DNA of 64,000 nt from Brachionus manjavacas (GCA_019054805.1 JAHQIY010000003.1:3720001-3784000), one strand, 5' to 3'; counted from the stretch's first letter, positions 35,866-47,010 are shown. Notes: generated from the sequence alone by a model not told the origin. Numbers and translations: made by a program.

Positions 35866-36420
35866 GTTTTAAGTTGAAAAATACACAATGAGGAAAGCTG
35901 TCGCATTTGAAAGAAAATTGACGAAAATGTATCTATGTAGATCAAAAAGGAGAAGAATTGAATCAATTGCATTTGACACAGTCAACTCAAATGTCCAAGA
36001 TCTATGATAGCCAAAATTACTCTTATCGACTTTTTAAATAGTTTATTTTAATTTGAAGTGGATCTGAGTAATGAAACTCCCTCCGCCATTAGATAAGAAC
36101 AAAATAAATTTGTAAACGATTAAAGTTAACATAAAAATTTTGATAAATAAAGTACAAAAAAAAAATTAATTTGTAAATTACTGGAAAAAATGAATTAATT
36201 TTAAATAGATTATAAAAATAAAGAAAGAAAAAGGTCGAAAACTAGAGAGATAATCCTGTTTCATTTAACAAAGAAAAAAAGTCTTCAATGATTGATTTAA
36301 ATGTTCCGCAAGAACTACAGCCCATGAAAGAGTGACATTCTCAGAATTGGTGGATTTTTTTCTTTATTTTAAAAGCATTACTAAGCCAATTTTTTACAAC
36401 CTGATTTAAAGTATTTCTGT
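35866..36420 (-). pseudogene. Merlin-type transposase, decayed second copy
   Basis: Two blocks (about 35866-36030 and 36280-36420) match the Merlin transposase gene at 39010-39438 closely, including CGCCAAGTTTTAAGTT, AGCTGTCGCATTTG and GAAGAATTGAATCAA. About 245 bp of unrelated sequence separates the blocks. Stops and shifts destroy the frame. I found no terminal repeats like those of the intact-ended element around this copy. Confidence 0.7.
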
Positions 36421-38759
36421 TCATAATAATGTTAAATCTTAAATGAGAAGATTTTGTTATTTGCTAACTTTTCTACAATATTCAGATCTTTTTTTTAATT
36501 TTTTTATGCATCTTTTTTCAAATATTTTGATTAAAATTTCTAAGCCTTTGAGTAATTCAATTCTTAGGCTTAAATTGTTTTTTAAGTTAAATTTTTAGAT
36601 TAGATGAAAGTCAAATCATTTTTTTCGGGGCTGTGAATTCTTTCTAAAATAGATCGTTTTGATTCCGCAAATCTTGAATAGCTTTTTCTAAGAGAAATAA
36701 TTAAGTTCGTTTAAGTACTTGACGACAAGCAAATTTGCTAATTTTGAAAATAAGTATTATGCCTGCAAAATCTCTATAAAGTAATTTCACATTTGATTTA
36801 AATATTTAAAAAAAGATGGGAATTACTTTTGCAATCTTAATATATCGGGTAGTAGTAGTAGTAGTAGTAAATACTGCGACCCTGACGGGTTAAGCTTCTT
36901 TGAAGCTATGGCAGTAAATAAGACTGTTTCCTCAGCCATTTGTCCAAGTTAATTTTGAAGTTATTAATTGATCCAGAATTGATGATGTACTGAGGAAGAC
37001 TATTCCAAACATAAACTATTCGGTTTGTCAAGAAATGATATCGTTGCATACAATTTTTCGCATCTTCTCTAATAATACACTTGTTATGTCCTCTTAAGTT
37101 GTAAGAGTGATTTCGAGAAAAATTAATACCATTTTAAAAATTGAAAGTTTCATATCTGTTAATAATTTTAAACACTTGGATTAAGTCGCCTCTCATCCGC
37201 CTTATTTTAAGATTAGTAAAGTTAAACATTTCCAGTCTTTTCGAGTAGTCATATTTTCGAAGTGAAGGGATTATTCTTGTCGCTTTTTTTTTGGACCTTC
37301 TTGATTTCAGAAATGTCTTTTTCAAGGAACAGACACCATGAGCAAATGGCAAACTCTAAATGAGGTCTAACTAGTGCTGTATAAAGCATTCTCAAAGTAT
37401 CAATGTTCAACTTCCTGAAACTCTTAGCGATCATACTTTAAGTACGGTTTGCACGACTAGTACAATACTTTATTTGGTTAGTTCAAGTCACTTTGAATAT
37501 AAACACCCAGATCTCTTTCAAGATTTGTTTTAGATATATTCTTCGTTCCATTTCTACTAAATATTGTATAATTAAAAAAAGGATTTTTTGAGCCAATTTT
37601 TCAATGTTTAAATCAAACGACCAAGAAAGTGACCAGCTTGAAATAAAGTCAATATCTTTTTGAAGTACAAGATTGTCTTGTAAACTCTTAATTACAGAAA
37701 AAACTTAAGTATCATCGGTATATTTTTCTTATTTATTAAATAAACCAACCGAAAGGTTATTTATGAATATTAAAAATAAAATGGTCCCAAAAATGAACCT
37801 TGAGGTACTCCACTAGTTACATCTAACCAATTTGACATAGTTAAACCCAAAATAACACGTTGTTTCCTCTCGTGTAGAAAGTCACTTATCCAAAAGCTAA
37901 TCATATAAGTAAAACCATATCTCTTAAGTTTTTATAATAACAATCTATGTGATACTCTGTCAAATGCTTTCGAAAAATCAGTGAATATAATATCGCCAGA
38001 TAAACCTCTGTTAAGAGCTGACGTGATAAAATCCAGCGATTCTAGTAAATTTGTTATGCATGATCTTTTTGGCATGAAGCCGTGTTGTGATCAGATAATA
38101 GATTATGCTTTAAAAGAAAAGCCAACATATGATCCTCAAGCAAACTCTCAAGAATCTGACATATTTAACTTGTTAGAGAAACGGGACGGTAAATACATGC
38201 ATTAAGCCTATTTCCTTTCTTAAAAAGGGGTGTAACATTCGCCATCTTCCAAATTAAAGGTAATTTCTCCTGTGAAAGAGAAAATCGAAACAATAATGTA
38301 ATTGGAACCACTAGTCCTAAGGCTGCTTTTTTTTAAACAATATTCCTAACAAGATTTGGTCCACATGTCTTGTTAACATTCAATGGGGTCAACTTCTTTT
38401 AAACTTTTTCACTGTTTGAAATTCGATCAATATCATTAGGACAAATAAATTCAGTGACTCTATCAAAAGCTGGAAAATGTTTAGATTCATCATCAATCAT
38501 AAACACTGATTGAAAATAACATTTTAAGCTTTCTACAATTTTACTAGGATCATTTCTGACTAGATTATTGGGGTCTTGTCCAATATGTGATCACTTGATC
38601 ACCAAAAATGTGATCATTTTAACAATGCTGGTTTTGTGAACAAGACTGATCACCAAATCGATGATCACACAATATGTGATCAAAAATATAAAAAGTAAAA
38701 TTAAGGAAAAAACTTTTGTGATCAATGTTTTTATTTATGTGATCAAAGTTTTTATATAT

Positions 38760-39010
38760 GTGATCAAAGACGTAAGAATAAATGAGAGTCGTCATCATCA
38801 TCGTCATCATCAACAACAAAATGCACCTTTGCTACCTCGCTAGGGTCACCATTAACATCAGCAAAAAGTTTCTCTAGTGATTCAAACCTTTAAATATTAA
38901 CGAATTTTAACTAATTTCAAAACTTAAAGTAATACTATCTTATTTCCTGGTTTATAAAAATATGCAACAACTTCCAAAATAAGTTCATAAGCTTTAGTTC
39001 TATTACCATT
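38760..39010 (-). pseudogene. Residual coding segments inside the Merlin element
   Basis: Downstream of the transposase stop, one minus-strand frame reads WRNGVNGNRTKAYELILEV and VAYFYKPGNKI to a GT donor. After an AAAG acceptor near 38890 it reads ESLEKLFADVNGDPSEVAKV and an acidic run of aspartates. If spliced, this would be the 3' end of another coding unit within the TIRs, or the altered C-terminus of the transposase. I recognise no family. Confidence 0.3.
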
Positions 39011-39438
39011 TACGCCATTCCGCCAAGTTTTAAGTTTTTTTTGTCTAAAGACAGCGAACAAAGCTGTCGCATTTGGAAGAAAATTGACGAAACTGTTTCT
39101 CTGTTTAAATTGTGATCAAAGTGGAGAAGAATTGAATCAACTGTCTTTGAAACAGTCAACTCGGCAGCCCAAGATCGAATGACAGCCAAAATTATACGAA
39201 TCCGCTTTTTAAACAATGAAAAAAACGAGTCCTCAAAGATTGATTTAAATGTTCTACATGAACTACATCGCCATGAAATAATGGCATTCTTGGAATTAGT
39301 AGATCTTTTTCTTTGCTTCAAATTCATTACTGTACCAAATTTTTTGCAGAAAGTTTTAGAGCATTTCTCATCGTTTTTAATTAAGCCAATCTTAGCTATT
39401 TTCTCAAAAAGTTTTAAATCTTCACTTTCAATATTCAT
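39010..39438 (-). pseudogene. Merlin transposase, N-terminal part only
   Basis: An ATG-started frame of 142 codons. It has cysteines arranged as in the zinc-ribbon of the IS1595/Merlin family (CSKTFC near residue 26, then SWRCSSCRTFKSIFEDSFF), followed by the helical segment before the catalytic domain. It ends at KLGGMA-stop, just where the family normally continues into the DDE domain with a KxGG...VEIDE block. The catalytic domain is absent, so this cannot be an active transposase. A related copy lies at 35866-36420. Confidence 0.7.
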
Positions 39439-40734
39439 TTTTTATTATTTGATTCAAGACATTCATTCATTTTATATATTACAATTTTAAAGCTTAGTAA
39501 GCGTAAGAATGATTATATAAAAAAGATTTCAAAACTGAAGCACATAAAATTTATATTGCAATATTAATGTGACATCTTTTTATCAAGAAAAGTTGATGAG
39601 AAAATTTTTATTTTGATGATCAATATATATTATAAGTTTGAGATTCAAGCGTGATCAGTAAATTTTTTTTAGTGATCGTAGTTTAAATTCTCGTGATCAA
39701 TCATTTGATCACATATTGTGTGATCATCGATTTGGTGATCAGTCTTGTTCACAAAACCAGCATTATTAAAATGATCACATTTTTGGTGATCAAGTGATCA
39801 CATATTGGACAAGACCCGATTATTTTCATCCTTAATTTCCTTAATTACATAACTGCTTCTATTCTTATTGTTGATATATTTATAGATAAGTTTTGGGTCT
39901 GATTTTGAGAGTTTAGCTGTTTTGTTTCAGAAGTTCGAACAGCTAAGTCAACAGCAGAAACAGCTTCCTTTTTAGCTTTACTAAAAATAAGATATTGCTT
40001 AACCATCCGCTCATTTTGTATGCTTGCCAAGCTGAATATTTTATTCTCAACTTTTTCTAAACATCTTTTGTCAATCATGGAACAGATCGTTAGTCGTTCG
40101 GAAAAAATACTTTTGGTACAAATATTAGAAAAATGTCTATCGTATGCATCGTTAACTTTTAATTTATTCAACTCTTTTGGCCAATCGCTTTCTAAAAAAT
40201 TCCTTAGTGATCGATGTATAATCACCTTTACTGTTCATATATTTCTGGCTAGAGAACTTGGACACATTTCTATCTTAAATTTTAAAATTCTAGGTTAAAG
40301 TCAGATGGCCACGGTTAATTTTACCAAGAGGAGGACCGTAGACTATTTCTGTAAAACGGTTTTGCTCTTCTGTAATAACCAAGTCAAAAATATTACCCAT
40401 AACACCTGAACCTGATTGATAAATGGGTGAATGAACATTTTGTATTAAAAACAAATCATTAAGACTATCGCTAAATCTCGCTGAGAAAGAATTTAATGAG
40501 TCGTTTACCAAATTATAGAATCCGCTGCTTCAATCAATTTTAGGGAAATTAAAATCACCACAAATAAAAACTCCAGAAAAAGGACCACGAGTCAAAAGTT
40601 CACCAACTCTTAAAAAACTAGATATTAGAACCTCTTGATCGCTAAGATCCGGAGGTCTATAGATACAACCAATTACTCCGCCAACACGAGATTTTCGATT
40701 TGCGTTGTATAATTGAAAATTCTGTCAAAAAAGA

Positions 40735-41262
40735 AAATTTTGACAGAAACAATCACAGACAAAGAGAGTGAAATTTTCGCTAATGCAAAAGATTCTGATG
40801 AAGTGGAAGAAGACGTTGAGTCAACTGTTGGAGAGGTTATTGAAACCATTAATAAACTAAAAATAAATCAAACAAAAAAATAAGTTAGAGAAGAATTCAT
40901 AAAATTGCATCAGAAGTTCCAATTGTTTCGAAGAAACAAAAGAGTTCTGAGCAAGTATAAAAAAAAACGATAGCTTGTCCAGATTGCGGTAAATTAATGA
41001 AAAATTAGCGTGTTGTAAAGCAACACATTAAGATGTAAAAGTAATGTGTTGCTTTCTTTAAGTAAAAGTACCTTAAGGATGTGAAAGTAGTACTTTTTAT
41101 TTATTTTTTTTAAATCAAATATTTAAAAAAAATCTTCCCTGGTCTCATAAATTTTATCACTGGTCACATATTAGGATATTAGTGAATAGGTGAACAGTCA
41201 ACAAAAAAAATCTGGCCACAAAAGCCACATAAAGCCACTGGTCACATAAAAGACAAGATCCG
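40735..41262 (+). mobile_element. Possible second Merlin-like element with zinc-finger remnant
   Basis: The right end, TGGTCACATAAAAGACAAGATCC at about 41241-41263, matches the end of the Merlin TIR (GATCACATATTGGACAAGACCC) at 17 of 22 positions. Inside it, TGGTCACAT-type words recur as TGATCA does in the Merlin TIR. The interior plus strand encodes an acidic stretch (ESEIFANAKDSDEVEEDVES) and, after a frame break, CPDCGKLMKN, a stop, then RVVKQHIKM. That looks like a decayed C2H2-type zinc finger. A matching left end is not visible, so the boundary at 40735 is only where the LINE sequence stops. Confidence 0.35.
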
Positions 41263-41269
41263 AAAAGAA

Positions 41270-41880
41270 AAATAGATTAAAAAAGAAAAAAATTTAACAA
41301 TATAAAACATTTAAGAAAGAAAACTAATATTTTTTTCATTAATTGTTAAATAGTCTTTTACAAAAATGTTTAATATTAATTTAATAATAAAGCACTCAGT
41401 AGGTGAATGGCTATCATTATAAAAAACTATTAAAAAAAGTATATTTTACCTAATAAACCATGAAATCTTTATTAAATTGGAAAAATTTATAAATTTAATA
41501 ATAAAGCGCTTGCAATAATTTATCTATAATTATTTACTGGATAAACGAAAAACAAATCACTTGATGAAATGATTTAATGTGAGCTCAATTTTAAAATTAA
41601 AAAGGATGCTTAAAAAATGAATGAAACATATCTTCTTTTAAATCAAGTATTTTAAATCAAGTTTTTTACTTCTTTGATGGATTTTGGTTTTAAAGTATTA
41701 AGAATATTAGTTATAGTATAATAAAAGTTTAAAAAAATCAAGTATTTTTTTAAAGGAATTTAAATTAAAGAGCATTTTAATTTAATTTACTTTCTCAGAT
41801 GTTTTATATTATTAAAATTTATTTCTTTTTTAATCTATTTTTATTTTCATCTTGAGTTAAAAGATTTTATTTAAATATTA
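41270..41880. other. AT-rich intergenic DNA
   Basis: Nothing recognised. Confidence 0.35.
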
Positions 41881-41886
41881 TATATG

Positions 41887-42271
41887 CAAGAAGACTTCCG
41901 GCCAAGCCTCCACCAAATGTCTACAACGGGCTAACACATTCACCAACAGGATAGTCAACGAGTGGAACGCCCTGCCAGCTACAGTGACAGATGCCGACTC
42001 GGTCAACAAGTTTAAGAACGGATACGATGCCTTCCGATCTAGTCAGCAATCTTGAACATGAAAATTTATTTATAAAAATTTCTTTTACAGCTTTTTCTAT
42101 CTGTAATATTAACTCTTATTTTGACCTAAAATTCAAATAGTATTTCTTTTTCCAGTACTTTTCTATTTGTTATGTGCAAGGAGCTATCATAGGTGACCTC
42201 CTAGTAGGCCACCTCCGCAAGCAAGTCCTGCTGTAGTTTATTTATATTATTATTATTATTATTATTGTTTA
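41887..42271 (+). mobile_element. LINE 3' end, GC-rich copy
   Basis: Begins abruptly with coding sequence for the C-terminal tail of a LINE protein (NRIVNEWNALPATVTDADSV then NKFKNGYDAFRSSQQ-stop). A 3' UTR follows (GACCTCCTAGTAGGCCACCTCC), then (ATT)n at about 42246-42271. The higher GC content and clean frame suggest a recent, heavily 5'-truncated insertion of a subfamily distinct from the copies at 16.4 and 26.8 kb. Confidence 0.75.
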
Positions 42272-42279
42272 AAAACAAT

Positions 42280-45120
42280 AAAAACTAGATATTCTTATTC
42301 ATGCTTGTTCAAAATTGAATGAAAATTTTTATTAAAAGCAAAAAAATACATGTTTTAATTTTTCGGCTTATATTATAGCATTTTAAAAGAATTATGTTTC
42401 ACAATATATATTTTCGTTTTAAAAATTTACAAGTCAATGGGAATTATTAGATGTTTTCTTTTGTACAAAACTAAAAACATCGAATAAGTATTTTTTCTTA
42501 TTTTTATCCTATATTCTTCTATAGGATAGAATTTTAATTAAATCATTAATTTAAAACAAAGCATAGTTATTTTTTTAATAATAGTAAGAAAATATTAAAA
42601 AGATAAAAATTAATTAAAAAACACCTGTATTTTTACTTATTTCCTAACTTAGTAACTTTTTAAAACTCAAGTCATTAAAGATCACTTCTTTAAAAATTTA
42701 GAAAAATGAGTAAATTAAATATTTCATTACGTTTTTTTCCGCTTTTTCCCGTCTTAACGCGTCAAAAAATCACGCTTTTTTGCCTTTTTGATTTGTTTTT
42801 TTTCGCGGTAGTTTGGTGGATGACTTATTCATTTGGTGGGCCAAAAATTAGTCAACAAAAATTTAAGTTAAAAAAATTTTATCAACTAAACCGAACAAGC
42901 CTTTACTTAATGGCTACAAAGAACTCTTTGGAAAAAGCTAAGGGATTAGCTTCGGAAATAAAAAAATTATTGTTAATCAAAAGAAATGTAAAATTGATGC
43001 TTCTGATTTCAACAGCCTCTTTTGTTAAAAAAAAAACCTTTTCCCCTAGTTATTCTATTACAGTATTGATTTGATATGATGTTTTTGAAAATTTTTACGG
43101 AATATAACATGAGTTAATTTATGAAATTTTCCATAAATTTAAAATGGAAAATTTACGTAAAATTACATAAATTACTAATTTTTACATAAGTGTAAGTAAT
43201 TTTTCGTAAAAAATACCAAAGCATTAAACATGACTTTTAAAAAAATTTTTTATTGGAAAAAACAAAAATTGAATGCTTGATGAAATAATTTGATGGAAGC
43301 TTAGTTTGAAAATATAACTTTAAAAGTAAGTTAAAATATTTAAAACTTCTGCTATTATTTCTTAAATAGAAGTTTATGATCGAATATAATATCATTCCTT
43401 TTATAGGATATGTTGAAGATTTGATTTACCCAATTATTTAAAAATAAAATAGTTTAAATTTAAAAAATAAAAATCGAATAAATTTTTGAATCTTGGAACT
43501 GTGGGTCAAACGGCCACCGCCGCTTACAAGAAAGGGCAGTCGAACGGACCGGTCATCTTTTTGACGCGGCTTTTTTTGCATTACAATTTTATTAAAATTG
43601 CTGCATTATAATAATTAATATATAGTCTTTAATTAGTATTTTTAAACATATAAATAAAATATTTATAAATTATTTGTTAATTAAAAAATAAAGAACCCTT
43701 GATTTTTTTTATCATACTTGTTGAATTATAATATTCGTTTTATCTTTAAATAAAAGCAATCAAAAAATTGGGAAAGCCATTTTTCAAATTTAATTAAAAT
43801 TAACAAATTTTTAGCTGTAATTAACGCGATCCGGTAGACTGAGAAGTTTAGAACAGTTTAAAATTTTTCAATTAAAAAAATTAAATTTTTTATTTTTGAT
43901 AAAAAGAAATTCAGATAAAATTTAAAAATTACTCTAAATCGAGAAGACTTTTTAATTATCTTCAATTTTTTTCAAATTACTCTTTAAATAATAGCAGAGA
44001 AACTAAAAAGTTTCTATTAAATGTCAAAAATTTAAATGATTTTAAAAAAAAAATTTTTTATCTAAATTTAATTTTAATTAGTAAAAAAATAGAAAATTTA
44101 TAATTATTTTCTTATCTAAACAAAACACGTATTGTTTGTCAGCGATATCGAAAATATCGATCTTAAATTGAACCCTGATTTATGACTAGTATTATTTAAT
44201 TCTAATTTCATTTTTTTATGCAAATTCAAATATTTAAAATATTTAATGCGTGGACTGAAATTGAAGCTTTAATGGTCGGAAACGCACTTGAAAACTTCTC
44301 AAATTACTTGTATATATTTTTTTTTTATTGTTCAAACGAAATTGAAATTTACCAAATGATAATGGGATATTTTAATTTTAACAAAGGTCATTTTATGATG
44401 CAGTTCCTTTTAGCTTTAGTCGTTTTAATGTTGGTGTTCAATAGCTAATGATAATTGAAATATGATATTTTAAAATATTGATAATTATATTTATTACTTA
44501 TTTGACGCAATTAATCCAAAAAAATCAAAATTTGTTTATTTGAACAAATTGTTTATTCAAAAAAATATTTAAATATAAAAATTTTTTTTATTTATAATGG
44601 CTTAATTAGTGTTATAAAAGCTTTTTTACTCAATTATTCATCAAATTCAATGTTAAATTATAAAAGTCGAATTTAAAAAAATTCTGAATGAGCCTGAAAT
44701 TCTGTTTTCTTCTTCGATCTACATGATTCATAAGTGAATTTTGTTAAATAGTTTTTTTTCCACTGAATAAGTTATTCTTTAAAAAAATTATTTTAAACTG
44801 ATTTTTTTATTTCCATTCTCCAAAACTGTTTCTAGATTTAAAAAAATCCAATCTTAGTGAAAAAACAAAGATAATCTTGTCAAAATCAAATTTCAGCTTC
44901 TAGCCTACATGATTACTTTTTTTTCAATTTAATCGCCTCTCAAACCATCAAGAACAATATCAAATTTTTAATTATAAATAAATGTAAATATTTCTTCATT
45001 TTAACTGATTAAAATAAATTTTTATTCATTTTATCTAAACGCAATATTGTTATATCAACACCCTTGAAATGTTCATTTTTTTCATCTGAAAACCGATAAA
45101 ATTTTTCCATTATTTTACAA
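42280..45120. other. AT-rich intergenic DNA with weak open frames
   Basis: An ATG-started frame at 42706-43074 (122 codons) contains one hydrophobic segment (FCLFDLFFFAVVWWMTY) and a Lys-rich tail. It resembles no family I know and may be chance. A GC-rich patch near 43500-43570 is unexplained. A 76-codon frame at 44218-44448 is also unsupported. Confidence 0.35.
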
Positions 45121-45126
45121 TCCAAA

Positions 45127-47010
45127 ATGCTTTTCACCATCTTACTTCTATGCTTGTTCAGCTTTGCTAGACCCCAATGCAATGATCTCTGTTCAGACAA
45201 AGCCCAATTCTACCCCAGAAATTGCTTCTGTACCCAGTGCAGTACGTTTTCGGACTGTTGCCGTGACCAACAAAAGCCGATCACTGAAAAACTTTCCAGC
45301 AAGTACTCATGCAATGCCAAAACAGGCGAGTTTTACATCTACACCATTGGACACTGCGACAAATCGTTCACTGATGAACAAACAATTAAAAATTGTGAAA
45401 TGCCTGACTCGGACTTTATCTATCAGGTTCCCGTTTATACAAGCAAAAATTTCTACAAAAATATTTACTGCGCCAAGTGCAATTTGGACTCTATTAACCC
45501 CAGTGACTTGACCATGTTCGAGGTAGCCTACAATCTTACCAAATTTCCCTTCGAAGTAGATGAGGCTCTTGTGAAAAAAATTTTGTCCGGCAAAGAAAAA
45601 CATGTAAACTTGAACATCAAAGCACCAGATCACATACCAACTCCGCGCAATTGCCTGCCAACAGTTCAAACATGTCCAAGTAACTACACAAACCAGTCAG
45701 TTGTCAATCAATGCCATTCATTTACAGCCATACGCTACGACATGGACGGAATAGCTTACAAAAATGAATACTGTGCTGCCTGTCATGACGTCTTCAAATT
45801 AGATTGCTACGTAAGCTCCATTCGAAAATTGTATCTGACCAGTCTTCAGCTTTTGTTTGACCTGACAGATTTGAGCAATGAAGTGGTCATCAAATATGAT
45901 GTTCAAATAAACCGGCAGTCGGCATTGAACCAGTCGATTCGTGTCAACAAAATATCAGAATTTAATGACAACTGTAACACTGAACTCACCCAGGACAAAA
46001 TCAAAAAATACCTGACCATATCTGGAAATTCTATTTCAATAGCCAGTCTTATTTGCTTGCTTATTTTCTATTTCAGAAACAAAGTATTGAGAAATTTTGC
46101 CGGAAAAATTCTCATAAATTTAAGCCTTTCATTGCTTTTTTCGCAGCTTTTTTTCATGATATCGGTCTACTTTACCGAATCGTATGTGGAAAAAAAAGCC
46201 ACTCACAAATCATGTGCCATACCGGACATGGTGAACAAATTCGAGAATACATCAAGTTTACTAGGAGCAATAGGCGACATTTTTCCTTGCTACCTAATGA
46301 GTTTTTTGACCCACTATTTCTATCTTACATTTTTTGTCTGGTCTAACATTATGGCATTTGACTTGTTCAAAATGTTCACCAATTCGTCAAGGCTGTCGGC
46401 CAGCGACGCCAACAGCTTGTTTCTCAAGTATTCGCTGTTCTCATGGCTCTTGCCGCTAGTCTTTATCCTGATCCTAAATTTAAAAAACCAAAAAAGTCTG
46501 ACCTATGGTTTCAAGCTTTGCTTTATTTCGTCGAGCTTGGATCTACTGGTATTTTTTGTCTTGCCAATTTGTGTAATCCTAGTACTCAACACCACTTTCA
46601 TGATAATCAGTGTTCGGTCTATCAAAAAAATTGATAAGATAAGCAAAAAATATTTAAAAAATGAGTCGTCAAGTGTGTGTAATAGTGGCAAGCAAGAAAA
46701 CAAGGTGACTGGCGCTCAGAATGAGAATGCTAACCAAAGACTGGTTTTATTTGTGAAAATATTTGTTCTTACAGGCTTGACTTGGACCATTGGCATTGTG
46801 AGCTCTTTGATGAATGACAAATACTCATTTATTTGGTACGTCTACATTGTGTTCAATTCTTTCCAAGGTCTTTTCATTTTATGTTCGTATGCATTCAATC
46901 GAAATCCAAGATCCAATCTTAGATCGAGTATGCTACGCACTGTGACCAGTATTTTGTCAAAAAGAAGCTCGACAAAAAACTCATCATCAACTCAACAAAC
47001 AGATAGCTAA
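45127..47010 (+). CDS. Secretin/adhesion-like GPCR with somatomedin-B-like N-terminus
   Basis: A single-exon receptor of 627 residues. The ATG at 45127 opens a signal peptide (LFTILLLCLFSFARP). Residues about 18-48 contain CNDLC...CFCTQCSTFSDCC, the cysteine pattern of a somatomedin-B domain. A cysteine-rich extracellular region with several N-glycosylation sequons follows to about residue 290. Seven membrane segments start near residues 299, 323, 378, 438, 468, 541 and 568. TM6 carries LTGLTWTIGIVSS and TM7 NSFQGLFILCSYAFNRN, the signature region of secretin/adhesion (class B, Methuselah/latrophilin-like) receptors. No clear GPS cleavage motif is visible before TM1. The tail is Ser/Thr-rich. 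It probably signals through G proteins at the plasma membrane; ligand unknown. AATAAA at 47048-47053. Confidence 0.88.
   Translation: MLFTILLLCLFSFARPQCNDLCSDKAQFYPRNCFCTQCSTFSDCCRDQQKPITEKLSSKYSCNAKTGEFYIYTIGHCDKSFTDEQTIKNCEMPDSDFIYQVPVYTSKNFYKNIYCAKCNLDSINPSDLTMFEVAYNLTKFPFEVDEALVKKILSGKEKHVNLNIKAPDHIPTPRNCLPTVQTCPSNYTNQSVVNQCHSFTAIRYDMDGIAYKNEYCAACHDVFKLDCYVSSIRKLYLTSLQLLFDLTDLSNEVVIKYDVQINRQSALNQSIRVNKISEFNDNCNTELTQDKIKKYLTISGNSISIASLICLLIFYFRNKVLRNFAGKILINLSLSLLFSQLFFMISVYFTESYVEKKATHKSCAIPDMVNKFENTSSLLGAIGDIFPCYLMSFLTHYFYLTFFVWSNIMAFDLFKMFTNSSRLSASDANSLFLKYSLFSWLLPLVFILILNLKNQKSLTYGFKLCFISSSLDLLVFFVLPICVILVLNTTFMIISVRSIKKIDKISKKYLKNESSSVCNSGKQENKVTGAQNENANQRLVLFVKIFVLTGLTWTIGIVSSLMNDKYSFIWYVYIVFNSFQGLFILCSYAFNRNPRSNLRSSMLRTVTSILSKRSSTKNSSSTQQTDS

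Larger units (their letters stand above)
38571..39817 (-). mobile_element. Merlin-type DNA transposon with 114-bp TIRs
   Basis: Terminal inverted repeats 38571-38684 and 39704-39817 differ at about one position in 114 bp. They begin GGGTCTTGTCCAATATGTGA. The flanks GATTATTG (38563-38570) and GATTATTT (39818-39825) form an 8-bp target duplication with one change. GGG termini and 8-9 bp duplications are known traits of Merlin (IS1016/IS1595-related) elements. Each TIR contains several TGATCA palindromes, probable transposase-binding sites, with more scattered inside. The transposase inside is cut short, so the element is probably non-autonomous. Confidence 0.85.
36849..40725 (-). mobile_element. 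Longer LINE copy split by a Merlin insertion
   Basis: Minus-strand order: part of an APE endonuclease (IGCIYRPPDLS, GVFICGDFNFPKID, FDLVITEEQ, about 40720-40290), a linker open frame (40225-39845), the Merlin element (38571-39817), then reverse transcriptase remnants (LPLIWKMANVTPLFKKGN near 38250; a decayed YTDDT motif in place of the catalytic YADD near 37720) and the C-terminal region (LVRPHLEFAICSW, RRMRGDLIQVFKII near 37400-37150). It ends in a trinucleotide repeat, (TAG)n on plus at 36849-36869. Many stops and shifts show age. It is the longest LINE here and the only one keeping both the endonuclease and the RT region. Confidence 0.8.

Noticed and set aside
38577-39810. TGATCA-rich repeats considered as a CRISPR-like or satellite array
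   Set aside because: Spacing is irregular, and the words form part of a perfect pair of terminal inverted repeats with a target duplication, so a transposon explains them.
42706-43074. 122-codon plus-strand frame with one hydrophobic segment
   Set aside because: Composition follows the local AT/T-rich DNA, no family recognised and no splice or polyadenylation support; mentioned only in the intergenic entry.
45164-46703. Overlapping frames within the GPCR gene on both strands
   Set aside because: All lie inside the intact receptor frame and have no motifs or signal of their own.
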